A stretch of 64,000 nucleotides of DNA from Oceanisphaera psychrotolerans (GTDB lineage: Bacteria > Pseudomonadota > Gammaproteobacteria > Enterobacterales > Aeromonadaceae). Position 1 is the stretch's first letter. Each line of letters opens with the position of its first letter. The stretch is from positions 42,600-106,599 of the forward strand of contig NZ_MDKE01000002.1 of assembly GCF_001870485.1 (NCBI RefSeq), given 5' to 3'. The notes under the pieces were generated by a model, which saw only the letters and a program-made list of their open reading frames with translations, was not told where the DNA came from and made no database searches. Positions 1 through 9,219 of the stretch are shown piece by piece. The position numbers were made by a program, and so were the translations under genes.

Positions 1-603
1 GTCATCATTGCCGCCAGTAACTATCTGGTGCAGCTGCCCTTTACCCTGTTTGGCCTGCACACCACCTGGGGGGCAATCAGTTTTCCCTTCATTTATCTGG
101 CCACGGATCTGACGGTACGTATCTTCGGTGCCGAGATGGCCCGGCGTATTATTTTTTACGTGATGCTGCCGGCGCTGGCCACGTCCTATGTACTGTCGGT
201 GCTGTTTTTCGAGGCGCAATATCAGGGGCTGGAGTCGCTGTCGGAGTTCAACCTGTTCGTGGCCCGTATCGCCCTGGCCAGCTTCATGGCCTATGTGCTG
301 GGGCAGATCATGGATGTGTCGGTGTTTAACCGGTTGCGGCAGATCAGGGCCTGGTGGGTAGCGCCGGTCTGCTCGACTATTTTCGGTAATCTGGTCGATA
401 CCCTGGTGTTCTTCAGCCTGGCCTTCTATCGTTCGCCGGACCCGTTCATGGCACAACACTGGGTCGAAATTGCCTGGGTGGATTACGGCGTCAAACTGGT
501 GTTCAGCTTGGGCCTGTTTGTGCCCGCCTACGGCTTGCTGCTCAAATATCTGAGCCGCAAGGTGGTCGGCGAAGCAGGGGTGGAAGTCAGAGCCAGCTGC
601 TAA
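1..603 (+). CDS. yhhQ: YhhQ, queuosine precursor transporter (VUT family), 5' end missing
   Basis: An inner-membrane transporter of the VUT/ECF family that imports queuosine precursors for tRNA modification. The frame is open from base 1, so the true start lies outside the window. The first in-frame GTG (base 28) is internal, because the residues before it (IIAASNYLVQLP) match the conserved beginning of E. coli YhhQ. The remaining 200 residues contain several hydrophobic segments and the family signatures HTTWGAISFPFI, ATDLTVRIFGAE and FGNLVDTLVFF. It ends in TAA and overlaps the convergent downstream gene by 4 bases. I am confident of the family by direct recall of the E. coli protein. Confidence 0.93.
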   Translation, partial: VIIAASNYLVQLPFTLFGLHTTWGAISFPFIYLATDLTVRIFGAEMARRIIFYVMLPALATSYVLSVLFFEAQYQGLESLSEFNLFVARIALASFMAYVLGQIMDVSVFNRLRQIRAWWVAPVCSTIFGNLVDTLVFFSLAFYRSPDPFMAQHWVEIAWVDYGVKLVFSLGLFVPAYGLLLKYLSRKVVGEAGVEVRASC

Positions 604-1199
604 AGTCGGGTCAGCGCGTCCATATCGAGGGCTTCGGCATAGGCGTTGAGGTCTTCTTCCGTGATCCCGCGACCACTGAGCTGGAGCAGGATGCGGTTGG
701 CAATCAGCATCTGCAGTTCCCGGCTGTTACCCTCTTCTTTCACCATGGCGGTTTGCCCCTTGATGCGTTTCATTCTGTAGCCGCCCATGGCAGCCATGCT
801 GGGATTGGTAAAGAGTACCGCCATGGTCTGCAGCAGGGGAGAATCCTTGGTGATGGATATGTCCAGGCTGGCCCCCTCTTTGTGGTAGCGGCGGGAGGCG
901 TTGATACCGCCGCCAAAAAAAGCCGCCGATCCGGCCTGGGTGTCGACGTTTTCGGCCTGCCAGCCGGCGAGCGGTTCCGGGAACAGGGTACCGAGCTCAC
1001 CGGCCTGGAGCTGGCGAAGCAAAGTGGCGACATAGTCGAATTGTGCCGCCGCCTGGGATAACTCACCGGCCTCATAGGCCCGGTTACCTTCGGTGATCGC
1101 CTGCCTGATGTCGGTATTGGTTTCGGCATCGTCGGCGAACAGTGCACCGGGCAGCAAGAGTCCCGCCCATAACCCTACCCATAAACATGGCTTGCTCAT
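600..1199 (-). CDS. Exported protein of unknown function, 199 aa
   Basis: I do not recognise the family. The ATG at 1199 is chosen because a GGAGG sits just upstream and the protein then begins with a good signal peptide (MSKPCLWVGLWAGLLLPGALFA, likely cleaved after ALFA). A longer frame back to a TTG at 1307 would bury that signal inside the protein. The mature part starts with a helical, TPR-like stretch (RAYEAGELSQAAAQFDYVATLL) and continues with a mixed domain containing AAFFGGGINASRRYHKEG. Export to the periplasm is inferred. A Fur box lies about 115 bp upstream, so iron control is possible, although the same box also serves the divergent small RNA. Confidence 0.75.
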   Translation of the reverse strand: MSKPCLWVGLWAGLLLPGALFADDAETNTDIRQAITEGNRAYEAGELSQAAAQFDYVATLLRQLQAGELGTLFPEPLAGWQAENVDTQAGSAAFFGGGINASRRYHKEGASLDISITKDSPLLQTMAVLFTNPSMAAMGGYRMKRIKGQTAMVKEEGNSRELQMLIANRILLQLSGRGITEEDLNAYAEALDMDALTRL

Positions 1200-1314
1200 C
1201 GGCTTTCCTCCGGTTGCGATATTACTCATTGTAGTCAAGCTGGCAGCGGGGGAAGTCGGGGTGGGCATTAAAGAAAAGCGGAATAAAATGAAGAAATTTG
1301 TTTGCAATTATAAA

Positions 1315-1333
1315 TGATAACGATTATCGTTAA
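1315..1333. promoter_or_regulatory. Fur box (iron operator)
   Basis: TGATAACGATTATCGTTAA is a near-perfect 7-1-7 Fur site: 12 of 14 specified positions match TGATAAT-N-ATTATCA, and it contains the palindrome TAACGATTATCGTTA. It lies immediately upstream of the RyhB-like RNA and overlaps where its -10 element would be. It is also upstream of the divergent exported-protein gene. Confidence 0.85.
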
Positions 1334-1336
1334 CTT

Positions 1337-1461
1337 GCTTTCGAAACATGACTTCCACTTTTTCAGAGGTAGGTGAAGCCAGCTTGCGAAGGCACGACAT
1401 TGCTCACATTGCTCACATTGCTTCCAGAGTTTTAAGGCCGGCCTATGCCGGCCTTTTTTTT
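1337..1461 (+). ncRNA. ryhB: RyhB-type iron-responsive small RNA with an expanded core
   Basis: Bases 1391-1427 reproduce the RyhB core (GGCACGACATTGCTCACATT followed by GCTTCCAG), which in enterobacteria pairs with sodB, sdh and other mRNAs with the help of Hfq. A Fur box sits just upstream and a strong intrinsic terminator ends the transcript. The three parts together make the identification firm. The 9-base unit ACATTGCT(C/T) occurs three times (1397-1405, 1406-1414, 1415-1423), whereas E. coli RyhB as I remember it has two. The 5' end is an estimate: weak -35 TTGCAA (1302-1307) and -10-like TATCGT (1325-1330) elements put it near 1337, giving a transcript of about 125 nt against 90 nt in E. 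coli. Confidence 0.87.
1435..1461 (+). terminator. Intrinsic terminator of the RyhB-type RNA
   Basis: An 8-bp stem AGGCCGGC / GCCGGCCT with a CTAT loop is followed by eight T residues. On the opposite strand the run after the stem is poor, so it mainly serves the + strand RNA. Confidence 0.9.
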
Positions 1462-1476
1462 ATTGTAAACAGCCTC

Positions 1477-2124
1477 TTACATTTCCAGTAGCCGTTTCAC
1501 CAGTTTGCCGATGCCGGTATCGGCCTCGGTGATGCTCTGGGCCAGCATGTAGGCGGGAGTGGAGATCACCTTGTAGTGTTCATCCTCCACCACATCGGTC
1601 ACCGCACAACCGATGTGTTCGCCGCCCATGGCAGTGAAGGATTGGGCCGCGGTGGTGTCGGTGCCGATGGTGCCCTTGACCCCGGCGGGATAGACCCGCG
1701 GCATCAGCATCGGCGCTATGCAGCAATAACCCGCGGGCTTGCGGGCGGCGGCGAAGGCCTTGCAGGCAAGCAGCACATCGAGATCGACCTGAGCGGCGTC
1801 ACCCTTGAAGGCGAAATCGCACAGGTTTTTGGCGGCACCGAAACCGCCGGGCAGCAGCAGGGCGTCGAACTCGCCGGCATCGAGCTCAGACAGCGGTTTG
1901 ATCTCGCCGCGGGCGATACGGGCCGACTCCTCCAGCACGTTGCGACTGCCGGGCTGTTCTGCACCGGTGAGGTGATTGATCACATGATGCTGGGGCTTGT
2001 CGGGGGCAAAGCACTGATAACTGGCCCCTTGCCTGGCCAGGTGCAGCAAACACAACACGGCCTCGTGAATTTCTGCTCCGTCATAGACGCCGCAGCCGCT
2101 TAAAATAACGGCAACTTTTTTCAT
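1477..2124 (-). CDS. elbB: ElbB, isoprenoid-associated DJ-1/PfpI-family glyoxalase
   Basis: A 215-residue cytosolic protein of the DJ-1/PfpI class I glutamine amidotransferase-like superfamily. E. coli ElbB has glyoxalase activity and is linked to isoprenoid synthesis. It is nearly collinear with E. coli ElbB: start MKKVAVILSGCGVYDGAEIHE, then CFAPDKPQHHVINHLTG, LLLPGGFGAAKNL, the nucleophile-elbow region YCCIAPML and ISTPAYMLAQSI. The ATG at 2124 is chosen over an upstream in-frame start because it has AAGGAGAGCC in front and matches the known N-terminus. It is transcribed away from polA and converges on the ryhB terminator. Confidence 0.93.
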   Translation of the reverse strand: MKKVAVILSGCGVYDGAEIHEAVLCLLHLARQGASYQCFAPDKPQHHVINHLTGAEQPGSRNVLEESARIARGEIKPLSELDAGEFDALLLPGGFGAAKNLCDFAFKGDAAQVDLDVLLACKAFAAARKPAGYCCIAPMLMPRVYPAGVKGTIGTDTTAAQSFTAMGGEHIGCAVTDVVEDEHYKVISTPAYMLAQSITEADTGIGKLVKRLLEM

Positions 2125-2436
2125 GTGGCTCTCCTTGTTCGGCGGTAAAAATTTATGATGCAGCACCGGGTGATCTGTCAGAACTATGCTAGCATTTATT
2201 TCGCTCAACAATTACGCAGAACGTCGTTGCTGCCGATTTTCCACATTTTCAGATCCGCAAGCAAGATCCACTATTAATTTATAAGGTACTGATAAACAAG
2301 AAATTGTTGATTTAGCCGGGATCCTGGCTCGATCTCCTTTGCACAGAGTTATCCACAGGCTCCAGCAGGGGCCGCCGTGGTGTCGGCGGCCCGGCTGTGG
2401 CATGCTAGCGGCCAACGCATTAACGAGAAAGACGTC
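2125..2436. other. Intergenic region between elbB and polA with one DnaA box
   Basis: This 312-bp region separates divergent genes and must hold both promoters. It is AT-rich between 2260 and 2320. One perfect DnaA box, TTATCCACA, lies at 2349-2357, preceded by two GATC sites. I see no second strong DnaA box, so it is not oriC. The box may couple polA expression to DnaA, which is inference only. Confidence 0.5.
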
Positions 2437-5175
2437 ATGGTTGCCATTCCTGCCAAACCCCTGATCCTGGTCGATGGATCTTCCTATCTGTACCGCGCTT
2501 TTTTTGCTTCCCAGCAGGCGGATCTGCGCACCAGCGATGGTCGTCCCACCGGCGCGATTCGGGTGGTCACCAACATGCTGCGCAGCCTGCACAAGCAGTT
2601 TCCCGACTCACGGGTGACGGTGGTATTCGATGCCAAGGGCAAGACCTTCCGCGACGAGATCTATCCGGAGTACAAGGCGCAGCGGCCCTCGATGCCGGAC
2701 GATCTGCGCAGTCAGGTCGAACCCATCCATGCCATCATCAGGGCCATGGGTCTGCCGTTGCTGATCGAGGATGGGGTAGAGGCGGATGACGTTATCGGCA
2801 CCCTGGCCCGCCAGGCTACCGAACAGCAGCTGGACGTGGTGATCAGCACCGGCGACAAGGATATGGCCCAGCTGGTATCGGATCATGTGTTGCTGATGGA
2901 CACCATGAAGAACAGTTTCATGGACAGAGACGGCGTGGTGGAGAAATTCGGCGTGCCGCCGGAGCTGATCGTGGATCTGCTGGCACTGGTCGGCGACAAG
3001 GTGGACAACATTCCGGGCATGCCCGGGGTGGGTGAAAAAACCGCGCTGGCGTTGCTGCAGGGGCTGGGGTCGATCGACGAGATCGCCGCCAACACCGACA
3101 AGGTCGCGGCCCTGGGCTTTCGCGGCTCCAAGACCTTCGCTGCCAAATTTGTCGAGCATGAGGACATGGTCAAGCTGTCACGCGTGCTGGCGACCATCAA
3201 GACCGATGTGGCACTGGAATGGGGCCCGGCGGATCTGCAGCAGAGCGCACCGGACACCGAGGCCCTGAAGGCACTCTACCGGGAATATGAATTCCGCAAC
3301 CTGCTGGCAGAGTTGGAGCCGGATCAGAGTGACGAGCCTGCGCCAGAGCCGGCTCCGGCGATGGCCACCGATTATCAGACCATCGACACCGAGGCGCAGT
3401 TGAATGACTGGATCGGGCGGCTGAAGCAGGCGCCTTATTTCGCCTTCGATACCGAAACCACCAGCCTCAATTACCGGGATGCCCGGGTCGTGGGGGTGTC
3501 GTTTGCCATCGAGCCGGGTCAGGCCGCCTATGTGCCCTTCGGCCACGACTATCTGGATGCGCCCGAACAACTGAGTGAAGAAGTAGTGCTGGGGGCGCTC
3601 AAGCCGCTGCTGGAAGACGCAGGGCTCATCAAGCTGGGCCAGAATCTGAAGTACGATGCCAATGTACTGAAAAACCACGGTATCGAGCTGAAGGGGATCG
3701 GCATGGACACCATGCTGGAGTCGTATGTACTCAACTCGGTGCAGACCCGCCACGACATGGACAGTATGGCGGCGTTTTTCCTCAACCATAACACCATCTC
3801 GTTCGAGTCGATTGCCGGCAAGGGCGCCAAGCAACTGACCTTCAACCAGATACCGCTGGAGCAGGCGGCCCCCTATGCGGCGGAAGACGCCGACATTACC
3901 CTGCGGCTGCATCATCATCTGGCGGCACAGCTGGCGGCCGAGCCCGAGCTGCAGCAGGTGTTCGAGGAAATTGAAATGCCGCTGGTGCCGATACTGGCGC
4001 AGATGGAATACACCGGGGTGCGTATCGACAGCGGGCTGCTGGCCATTCAGAGCGACGAGATCGCCACCCGGCTGAAAGAGCTGGAGCTGGAAGCTCATGA
4101 ACTGGCCGGCGAACCCTTCAACCTCGGTTCTCCCAAGCAGCTGGGCGAGATCCTGTTCAACAAGCTCGAACTGCCGGTGCTGAAGAAAACCCCCAAGGGC
4201 GCGCCGTCCACCGCCGAAGAAGTGCTGCAGGAGCTGGCTCTGGACTATCCGCTGCCCAAACTGCTGATGGAATATCGGGCGCTGAGCAAGCTCAAGTCCA
4301 CCTATACCGACAAGTTGCCGCTGATGGTCAACGAACACAGCGGCCGCATTCACACCTCCTATCACCAGGCCAATACCGCCACCGGCCGGCTGTCGTCGTC
4401 GGATCCAAACCTGCAGAACATTCCCATCCGTACCCCGGAAGGGCGCCGCATTCGTCAGGCCTTCGTGGCCGCGCCCGGTTACAAGCTGGTGGCGGCGGAT
4501 TACTCCCAGATTGAGCTGAGGATCATGGCGCACCTGTCTCAGGACAAGGGTCTGCTCGATGCCTTTGCCCGGGGGCTGGATATTCACAAGGCGACGGCCG
4601 CCGAGGTGTTCGGGGTGGCGCTGGATCAGGTCACCACCGAGCAGCGCCGCCGGGCCAAGGCCATCAACTTCGGCCTGATCTACGGCATGAGCGCCTTCGG
4701 CCTGTCGCGCCAGCTCGGCATTCCCCGCGCCGAATCCCAGGCCTACATGGATATCTACTTCGAGCGCTATCCGGGGGTGCTGCGCTACATGGAAGACACC
4801 CGTACCCTGGCCGCGGACAAGGGCTATGTGTCTACCCTGTTCGGTCGCCGGCTGTACCTGCCGGAAATCAACGCCAAGAACGGCGCTCGCCGCAAGGGGG
4901 CCGAACGGGCGGCCATCAACGCGCCCATGCAGGGTACCGCCGCCGATATCATCAAGAAGGCGATGATCAAGGTCGCCGGCTGGCTGGAGCAGCAAGCCGA
5001 TGATGAGGTGCGCATGCTGATGCAGGTACACGATGAACTGGTGTTCGAAATCCGCGAAGACAAGGTAGCGGCCTTCAAGGAGCAGATCCGCACGCTGATG
5101 GAGCAGGCGGTCAGCCTGGATGTGCCCTTGCTGGTGGAGGCCGGTGAAGGGGACAACTGGGATCAGGCGCATTAA
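2437..5175 (+). CDS. polA: DNA polymerase I
   Basis: A 912-residue DNA repair and Okazaki-fragment maturation polymerase. Domains in order: 5'-3' exonuclease (about 1-300; [44 protein letters not shown]), 3'-5' exonuclease-type domain (about 310-500; [35 protein letters not shown], so the DED residues of a proofreading site look retained), and family A polymerase (about 505-912; [56 protein letters not shown]). Length is close to the 928 residues of E. coli. ATG 2437 is used because [16 protein letters not shown] matches the known N-terminus and GAGAAAG precedes it. Confidence 0.98.
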   Translation: MVAIPAKPLILVDGSSYLYRAFFASQQADLRTSDGRPTGAIRVVTNMLRSLHKQFPDSRVTVVFDAKGKTFRDEIYPEYKAQRPSMPDDLRSQVEPIHAIIRAMGLPLLIEDGVEADDVIGTLARQATEQQLDVVISTGDKDMAQLVSDHVLLMDTMKNSFMDRDGVVEKFGVPPELIVDLLALVGDKVDNIPGMPGVGEKTALALLQGLGSIDEIAANTDKVAALGFRGSKTFAAKFVEHEDMVKLSRVLATIKTDVALEWGPADLQQSAPDTEALKALYREYEFRNLLAELEPDQSDEPAPEPAPAMATDYQTIDTEAQLNDWIGRLKQAPYFAFDTETTSLNYRDARVVGVSFAIEPGQAAYVPFGHDYLDAPEQLSEEVVLGALKPLLEDAGLIKLGQNLKYDANVLKNHGIELKGIGMDTMLESYVLNSVQTRHDMDSMAAFFLNHNTISFESIAGKGAKQLTFNQIPLEQAAPYAAEDADITLRLHHHLAAQLAAEPELQQVFEEIEMPLVPILAQMEYTGVRIDSGLLAIQSDEIATRLKELELEAHELAGEPFNLGSPKQLGEILFNKLELPVLKKTPKGAPSTAEEVLQELALDYPLPKLLMEYRALSKLKSTYTDKLPLMVNEHSGRIHTSYHQANTATGRLSSSDPNLQNIPIRTPEGRRIRQAFVAAPGYKLVAADYSQIELRIMAHLSQDKGLLDAFARGLDIHKATAAEVFGVALDQVTTEQRRRAKAINFGLIYGMSAFGLSRQLGIPRAESQAYMDIYFERYPGVLRYMEDTRTLAADKGYVSTLFGRRLYLPEINAKNGARRKGAERAAINAPMQGTAADIIKKAMIKVAGWLEQQADDEVRMLMQVHDELVFEIREDKVAAFKEQIRTLMEQAVSLDVPLLVEAGEGDNWDQAH

Positions 5176-5198
5176 CCATTGCGTGAGAGGTAAGACGT

Positions 5199-5239
5199 GA
5201 GGGGCAAGGTGTGAAGACCGCTCTCACACCTTGTCCCTC
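5199..5239. repeat. Long hairpin downstream of polA
   Basis: Arms 5199-5214 and 5224-5239 form a 16-bp stem (15 Watson-Crick pairs and one G-U) with a 9-base loop. No T-run follows, so it is not a standard intrinsic terminator. It lies where many relatives carry the Spot 42 RNA gene, but shows no resemblance to it. It may stabilise the polA mRNA 3' end. Confidence 0.65.
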
Positions 5240-5294
5240 TCGGCTTCTGGCTGGTATTTGCCAGCCGGGGTCGCTATTATCGAGCGATTGTTAG

Positions 5295-5375
5295 TCGGGG
5301 AGCCGCCAGGCTGAGACGGTATCGATACCGGACCCGCTGTACCTGATCCAGTTAATGCTGGCGTAGGAAACTAAC
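5295..5375 (+). promoter_or_regulatory. TPP riboswitch (THI element)
   Basis: The conserved blocks are present in order: CGGGGAGCC (5296-5304), GGCTGAGA (5309-5316), GACCCG (5331-5336), ACCTGAT (5341-5347), and TAATGCTGGCGTAGGAAA (5353-5370). It lies upstream of thiD. Between aptamer and gene is a perfect 7-bp hairpin, GGCAAAC (5377-5383) / GTTTGCC (5388-5394), with no T-run after it. Control may therefore act on translation through the GGAGG / AAGGA ribosome-binding region at 5411-5425. High thiamine pyrophosphate is expected to shut thiD off. Confidence 0.94.
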
Positions 5376-5426
5376 GGGCAAACGTCAGTTTGCCGGTGGT
5401 GCCTTCGCCCGGAGGACCATAAGGAT

Positions 5427-6263
5427 ATGACCAGTCACGACCGTTCAAGTAACACCCACTCACGTCACAAGCCGATAGTGCTCACCATCGCCGGATCCGA
5501 CAGCGGTGGTGGCGCCGGCATTCAGGCCGACATCAAGGCCATTTCTGCCACCGGTGGCTATGCCTGCTCGGTGATCACCGCCCTTACCGCCCAGAATACC
5601 CGTGGCGTCAGCGCCGTTCATCCGGTGCCCCAGGAGATGATCCGGGCCCAGCTGGAGGCGGTGTTCGGCGATCTGCAGGTCACGGCGGTCAAGGTCGGCA
5701 TGCTCGGCGACAGCGCCACCATCGGTACCGTGGCCGAGGTCTTGCGTCGTTATCGCCCGGCCCATCTGGTGGTGGATCCGGTGATGGTCAGCGCCAATGG
5801 CGACATGTTGCTGGCGGAGGATGCGGTGAACAGCCTGCGTCAGGAGCTGCTGCCGCTGGCCGATGTGATTACCCCCAATCTGCCGGAAGCGGCGGCGCTG
5901 ATCGGCGCGCGCCTGCCCGCGACTCTGTCCGGGGTGGAATCGCTGTTCGAGGGGCTTGGCAACCTGGACTGTGCCGCCGTGCTGCTCAAGGGCGGCTTTC
6001 TGCAGCAGGAATCGCGCAGCCCGGACTGGCTGCTGAGCGGTGGCGAGGTGCGCTGCTTCGATACCCCCCGGGTGATCACGGCCAACACCCATGGCACCGG
6101 CTGTACCCTCTCGGCGGCGCTGGCCTGCTATCTGGGTCAGGGGCTGGCACTGGAGATGGCGGTGTCCACCGCCAAGCATTATATCGACAAGGCCATTCTG
6201 GCGGGCAGCAACCTGCGTATCGGCCAGGGGCGGGGGCCGGTGGAGCATTTTTTCGCGCGCTGA
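5427..6263 (+). CDS. thiD: Hydroxymethylpyrimidine / phosphomethylpyrimidine kinase
   Basis: A 278-residue cytosolic ribokinase-fold enzyme that phosphorylates HMP and HMP-P for thiamine synthesis or pyrimidine salvage. Signatures: TIAGSDSGGGAGIQADIKAI near the N-terminus, the conserved block VVDPVMVSANGDMLL, and the anion-hole / catalytic block NTHGTGCTLSAALA. The ATG at 5427 has AAGGA 1-2 bases in front and a better-spaced GGAGG at 5411-5415. The first dozen residues are a polar extension before the fold begins. No other thiamine gene is adjacent, so this is a stand-alone riboswitch-controlled transcription unit. Confidence 0.95.
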   Translation: MTSHDRSSNTHSRHKPIVLTIAGSDSGGGAGIQADIKAISATGGYACSVITALTAQNTRGVSAVHPVPQEMIRAQLEAVFGDLQVTAVKVGMLGDSATIGTVAEVLRRYRPAHLVVDPVMVSANGDMLLAEDAVNSLRQELLPLADVITPNLPEAAALIGARLPATLSGVESLFEGLGNLDCAAVLLKGGFLQQESRSPDWLLSGGEVRCFDTPRVITANTHGTGCTLSAALACYLGQGLALEMAVSTAKHYIDKAILAGSNLRIGQGRGPVEHFFAR

Positions 6264-6290
6264 GTCGTGCTCGGAAACGGATTGGCACCC

Positions 6291-6317
6291 AGAGCCGATG
6301 AATCCGGCTCTGCTTGC
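6291..6317 (+). terminator. Probable thiD terminator
   Basis: A 7-bp stem AGAGCCG (6291-6297) / CGGCTCT (6305-6311) has a 7-base loop and is followed by GCTTGCGTTTT. The T-run is short and displaced, so efficiency is uncertain. The rest of 6320-6480 is AT-rich and must contain the promoter of the antiporter operon. I recognise nothing else in it. Confidence 0.5.
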
Positions 6318-6491
6318 GTTTTAACGGTGCGACTTGTAGTATCGGCTGCTATAAAAATTCAAAAATAATAGATTAACCGATTGAAAGTTAATCAAATTAC
6401 TTCCTTACTATAGCCTGCTACCGTGCTGTTTCTCCCCCCTTTTTTAGCTCATTCTGTTGCCTGAACAGGCATAGAAAGGAGGCGTTTTCCT

Positions 6492-8791
6492 ATGCTTGTT
6501 GCTGTGATAGCCGGTTTTGTTCTGGCGATGCTGGTGCCTCGTCTCATGCCCTTGCTGGGCGACAGGATCGGTTGGTGCCTGGCTATTTTGCCGGCGACCC
6601 TGTTCGGATATTTCCTGGGGTTCTGGCCTGCGGTCACCGGCGGTCAGACCGTGCTGCACCACTACGACTGGATCCCCAGTCTGGGTATCAATCTCAATTT
6701 CATGCTCGACGGTCTCAGCCTGATGTTTGCGCTGCTGATCACCGGCATCGGCACCTTTATCTTCATTTACGCCGGCCGCTATCTGCAGGGCCACAAAGAC
6801 ATTCACAAGTTGCTGATGTATCTGCTGGCGTTCATGGGCGCCATGCTGGGACTGGTGCTGTCCAGCAACCTGATTTCGCTGTTTGTGTTCTGGGAGCTGA
6901 CCAGCTTCACCTCCTATCTGCTGATTGGCTTCAACCACGAGCAGGAAAAGGCGCGCAAGGCGGCACTGCAGGGATTCTTTATCACGGCCGGTGGCGGTCT
7001 GGCGCTGATGGCCGGACTGATACTGCTGGGCCATCTCGGTGGCAGTTTCGAGTTGCACGAGCTGCTGACCCAGGGTACGGACGTACAGCAGCAGCCGCTG
7101 TTTCTGGCGATGATGGTGCTTATTCTGCTGGGTACCTTTACCAAGTCGGCCCAGACCCCCTTTCACTTCTGGCTGCCCAATGCTATGGCGGCGCCGACCC
7201 CGGTCAGCGCCTATCTGCATTCGGCCACCATGGTCAAGGCCGGGGTCTATCTGATGGCCCGGCTGCAGCCGATGATGGCCGGCAACGAGGCCTGGATGCT
7301 GACGCTGTCGCTGTTTGGCGGCGTAACCATGACGGTCGGCGCCCTGATGGCGGTATGCAGCACCGATCTCAAGCGTATTCTCGCCTTTTCTACCGTCATG
7401 GCGCTGGGCACCCTGACCATGCTGATCGGCATCGGCACCCCTCATGCGCTGGAGGCGGCCATGGTGTTTCTGCTGGCGCACGCGCTCTACAAGGGGGCGC
7501 TGTTCATGGCGGCGGGTACCCTGGATCATGAAACCGGCACCAAGGATGTGCGCGAGCTGAGCGGTCTGCGCAGCGCCATGCCCCAGACCGCCTTGTTTAT
7601 CACCCTGCGGCGCTGTCGCTGGCCGGTATTCCGCCGCTGTTCGGTTTTATCGCCAAGGAGCTGATGTTCGAATCGGCGCTGGGAGCGACCTGGCTGGCTC
7701 CTTTGCTGACGGCGCTGTCGGTGATCACCGCCATCGGTATCGTGGCCGCCGCGGCGCTGGTGGCGATAAAGCCCTTCTATGGCACCCTGAAGCCCACGCC
7801 CAAAACGCCCCACGAAGCACCGCTGTCGATGCGGCTGGGCTTTTCGGTGCTGGCCTCGCTTGGCCTGCTGCTGGGGATCCTGCCCGGTCTGGCAGAGCCT
7901 TTGCTGCAGGCGGCCGTCACCGCCATCGCCGGTGCACCGGCGGCGGAACTGGATCTGGCGCTGTGGCACGGTCTTAACCTGCCCTTGTTGCTCAGCGCCC
8001 TGGCACTGGTGGGGGGCGGTTTGCTGTACCGTTACTGGGAGCGGTTGCGCAATCCCCTGGCCACCGCCATGCACCCGCTGGCCTACGGCCCCGAGCGCGG
8101 CTATGAACGGATGATGGATGGCCTGGTGTGGCTGGCCCGTGGCCAGACCCGGGTGCTGCAGAACGGCTACATGACCAACTATATTCTGACCATACTGGTG
8201 ACCATCATCGCCTTGCTGGCCTACGCCTTCTGGTCGGAAGATGCCTTTGTCTATTCGCTGTCGTTCGAGGGCGTACATTTCTACGAGGTGGTGATCAGCC
8301 TGCTGATGCTGGTGGCGGTGGTCTATGCCAGTGCCACTCATTTGCGACTGGGAGCGGTGGCGGCGATAGGGGTGCTGGGCTTCGCCATGGCGATGATTTA
8401 CGTCTTCTTCAGTGCGCCGGATCTGGCCATTACCCAGGTATTGATCGAGACCCTGACCGTGATCCTGCTGGTGCTGGTGCTGTTCCGTCTGCCCGGCTTT
8501 CAGGATCTGTCGAGCCCGTTGGTGCGCCTGCGTGATGCCACCGTGGCCGGGGCCTTCGGGGTGCTGGTTACCATGATGGTGCTCACCGTGAACCAGTCTT
8601 CTCTGCCGGGCGAGGGCATTACCGCCTATCTGGTGGAAAACAGCTACACGGTGGCCCACGGGCGCAACATCGTCAACGTCATTCTGGTCGATTTCAGGGC
8701 CCTGGATACCCTGGGTGAAATTTTTGTACTGGCACTGGCGGCGATCGGCGTCAATGCCATGATCCGTTTCCGCTGGGAGACCCAGAAATGA
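6492..8791 (+). CDS. mnhA: Mrp/Mnh cation/proton antiporter subunit A (frameshift near 7607)
   Basis: The large membrane subunit of a multisubunit Na+(or K+)/H+ antiporter related to NuoL. Two open parts are seen: 6492 to about 7607, and about 7607 to 8791. At 7605-7610 the frame needs CTGGCGGCG but the sequence reads CTGCGGCG; one restored G gives a continuous protein of about 766 residues, normal for MrpA without a fused B domain. The first part contains the proton-translocation module ([49 protein letters not shown]). The second part holds the C-terminal MrpA extension with further membrane helices. AAAGGAGG precedes ATG 6492. It overlaps mnhB by 4 bases. Confidence 0.9.
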
Positions 8792-9219
8792 GATCCGATA
8801 CTTCCATTATCCTGCAGACCGCGACCCGTCTGCTGGTACCGCTGCTGCTGTTGTCGTCCATCTTTCTGCTGTTGCGCGGTCATAACGAACCCGGGGGCGG
8901 CTTTATCGCCGGCCTGGTGGCGTCCAGTGCCTTTGCCCTGCATCTGTTTGCCTTCGATGCCAGCAGCACCAAGAAGCTGATGAAGGTGGAAAGCCAGCTG
9001 CTGATGGGTGTCGGCCTGTTGCTGGCGCTATTGAGCGGCCTGCTGGGCATGCTGTTGCATGGCCAGCCTTTTCTGACCAGCCAGTGGTGGACCCTCTATG
9101 TACCAGGCATCGGTGAACTCAGTCTGAGTACCCCGCTGCTGTTCGATATCGGTGTTTATCTGGTGGTGATCGGGGTGGTGTCGACCATCATGCTGTCGCT
9201 GGACAAGGTGGAGGAATAA
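8788..9219 (+). CDS. mnhB: Mrp/Mnh antiporter subunit B
   Basis: A 143-residue membrane protein, the separate B subunit of the Mrp complex. Signature [26 protein letters not shown] motif near the start ([14 protein letters not shown]), followed by three or four hydrophobic helices. Its ATG overlaps the mnhA stop (ATGA), implying translational coupling. The next gene starts directly at the base after its stop. Confidence 0.95.
   Translation: MRSDTSIILQTATRLLVPLLLLSSIFLLLRGHNEPGGGFIAGLVASSAFALHLFAFDASSTKKLMKVESQLLMGVGLLLALLSGLLGMLLHGQPFLTSQWWTLYVPGIGELSLSTPLLFDIGVYLVVIGVVSTIMLSLDKVEE

Noticed and set aside
2125..2436. Possible chromosomal origin because of a DnaA box, GATC sites and AT-rich DNA
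   Set aside because: Only one strong DnaA box is visible, and there is no 13-mer-like AT array or mioC/mnmG neighbour.
3178..5172. A 664-codon open frame on the minus strand opposite polA
   Set aside because: It is a codon-bias shadow of the high-GC polA gene. Its translation is His/Gln/Gly-rich without any known motif. The same applies to other long antisense frames, such as those opposite mnhA, hemN, ntrC and the RND permease.
5176..5290. Spot 42 RNA gene expected downstream of polA
   Set aside because: No matching conserved 5' region or terminator is present; only an unrelated hairpin is seen.
7600..7664. Programmed frameshift or a natural split of mnhA into two proteins
   Set aside because: There is no slippery heptamer or stimulatory structure, and four other genes in the window have the same kind of single-base loss.
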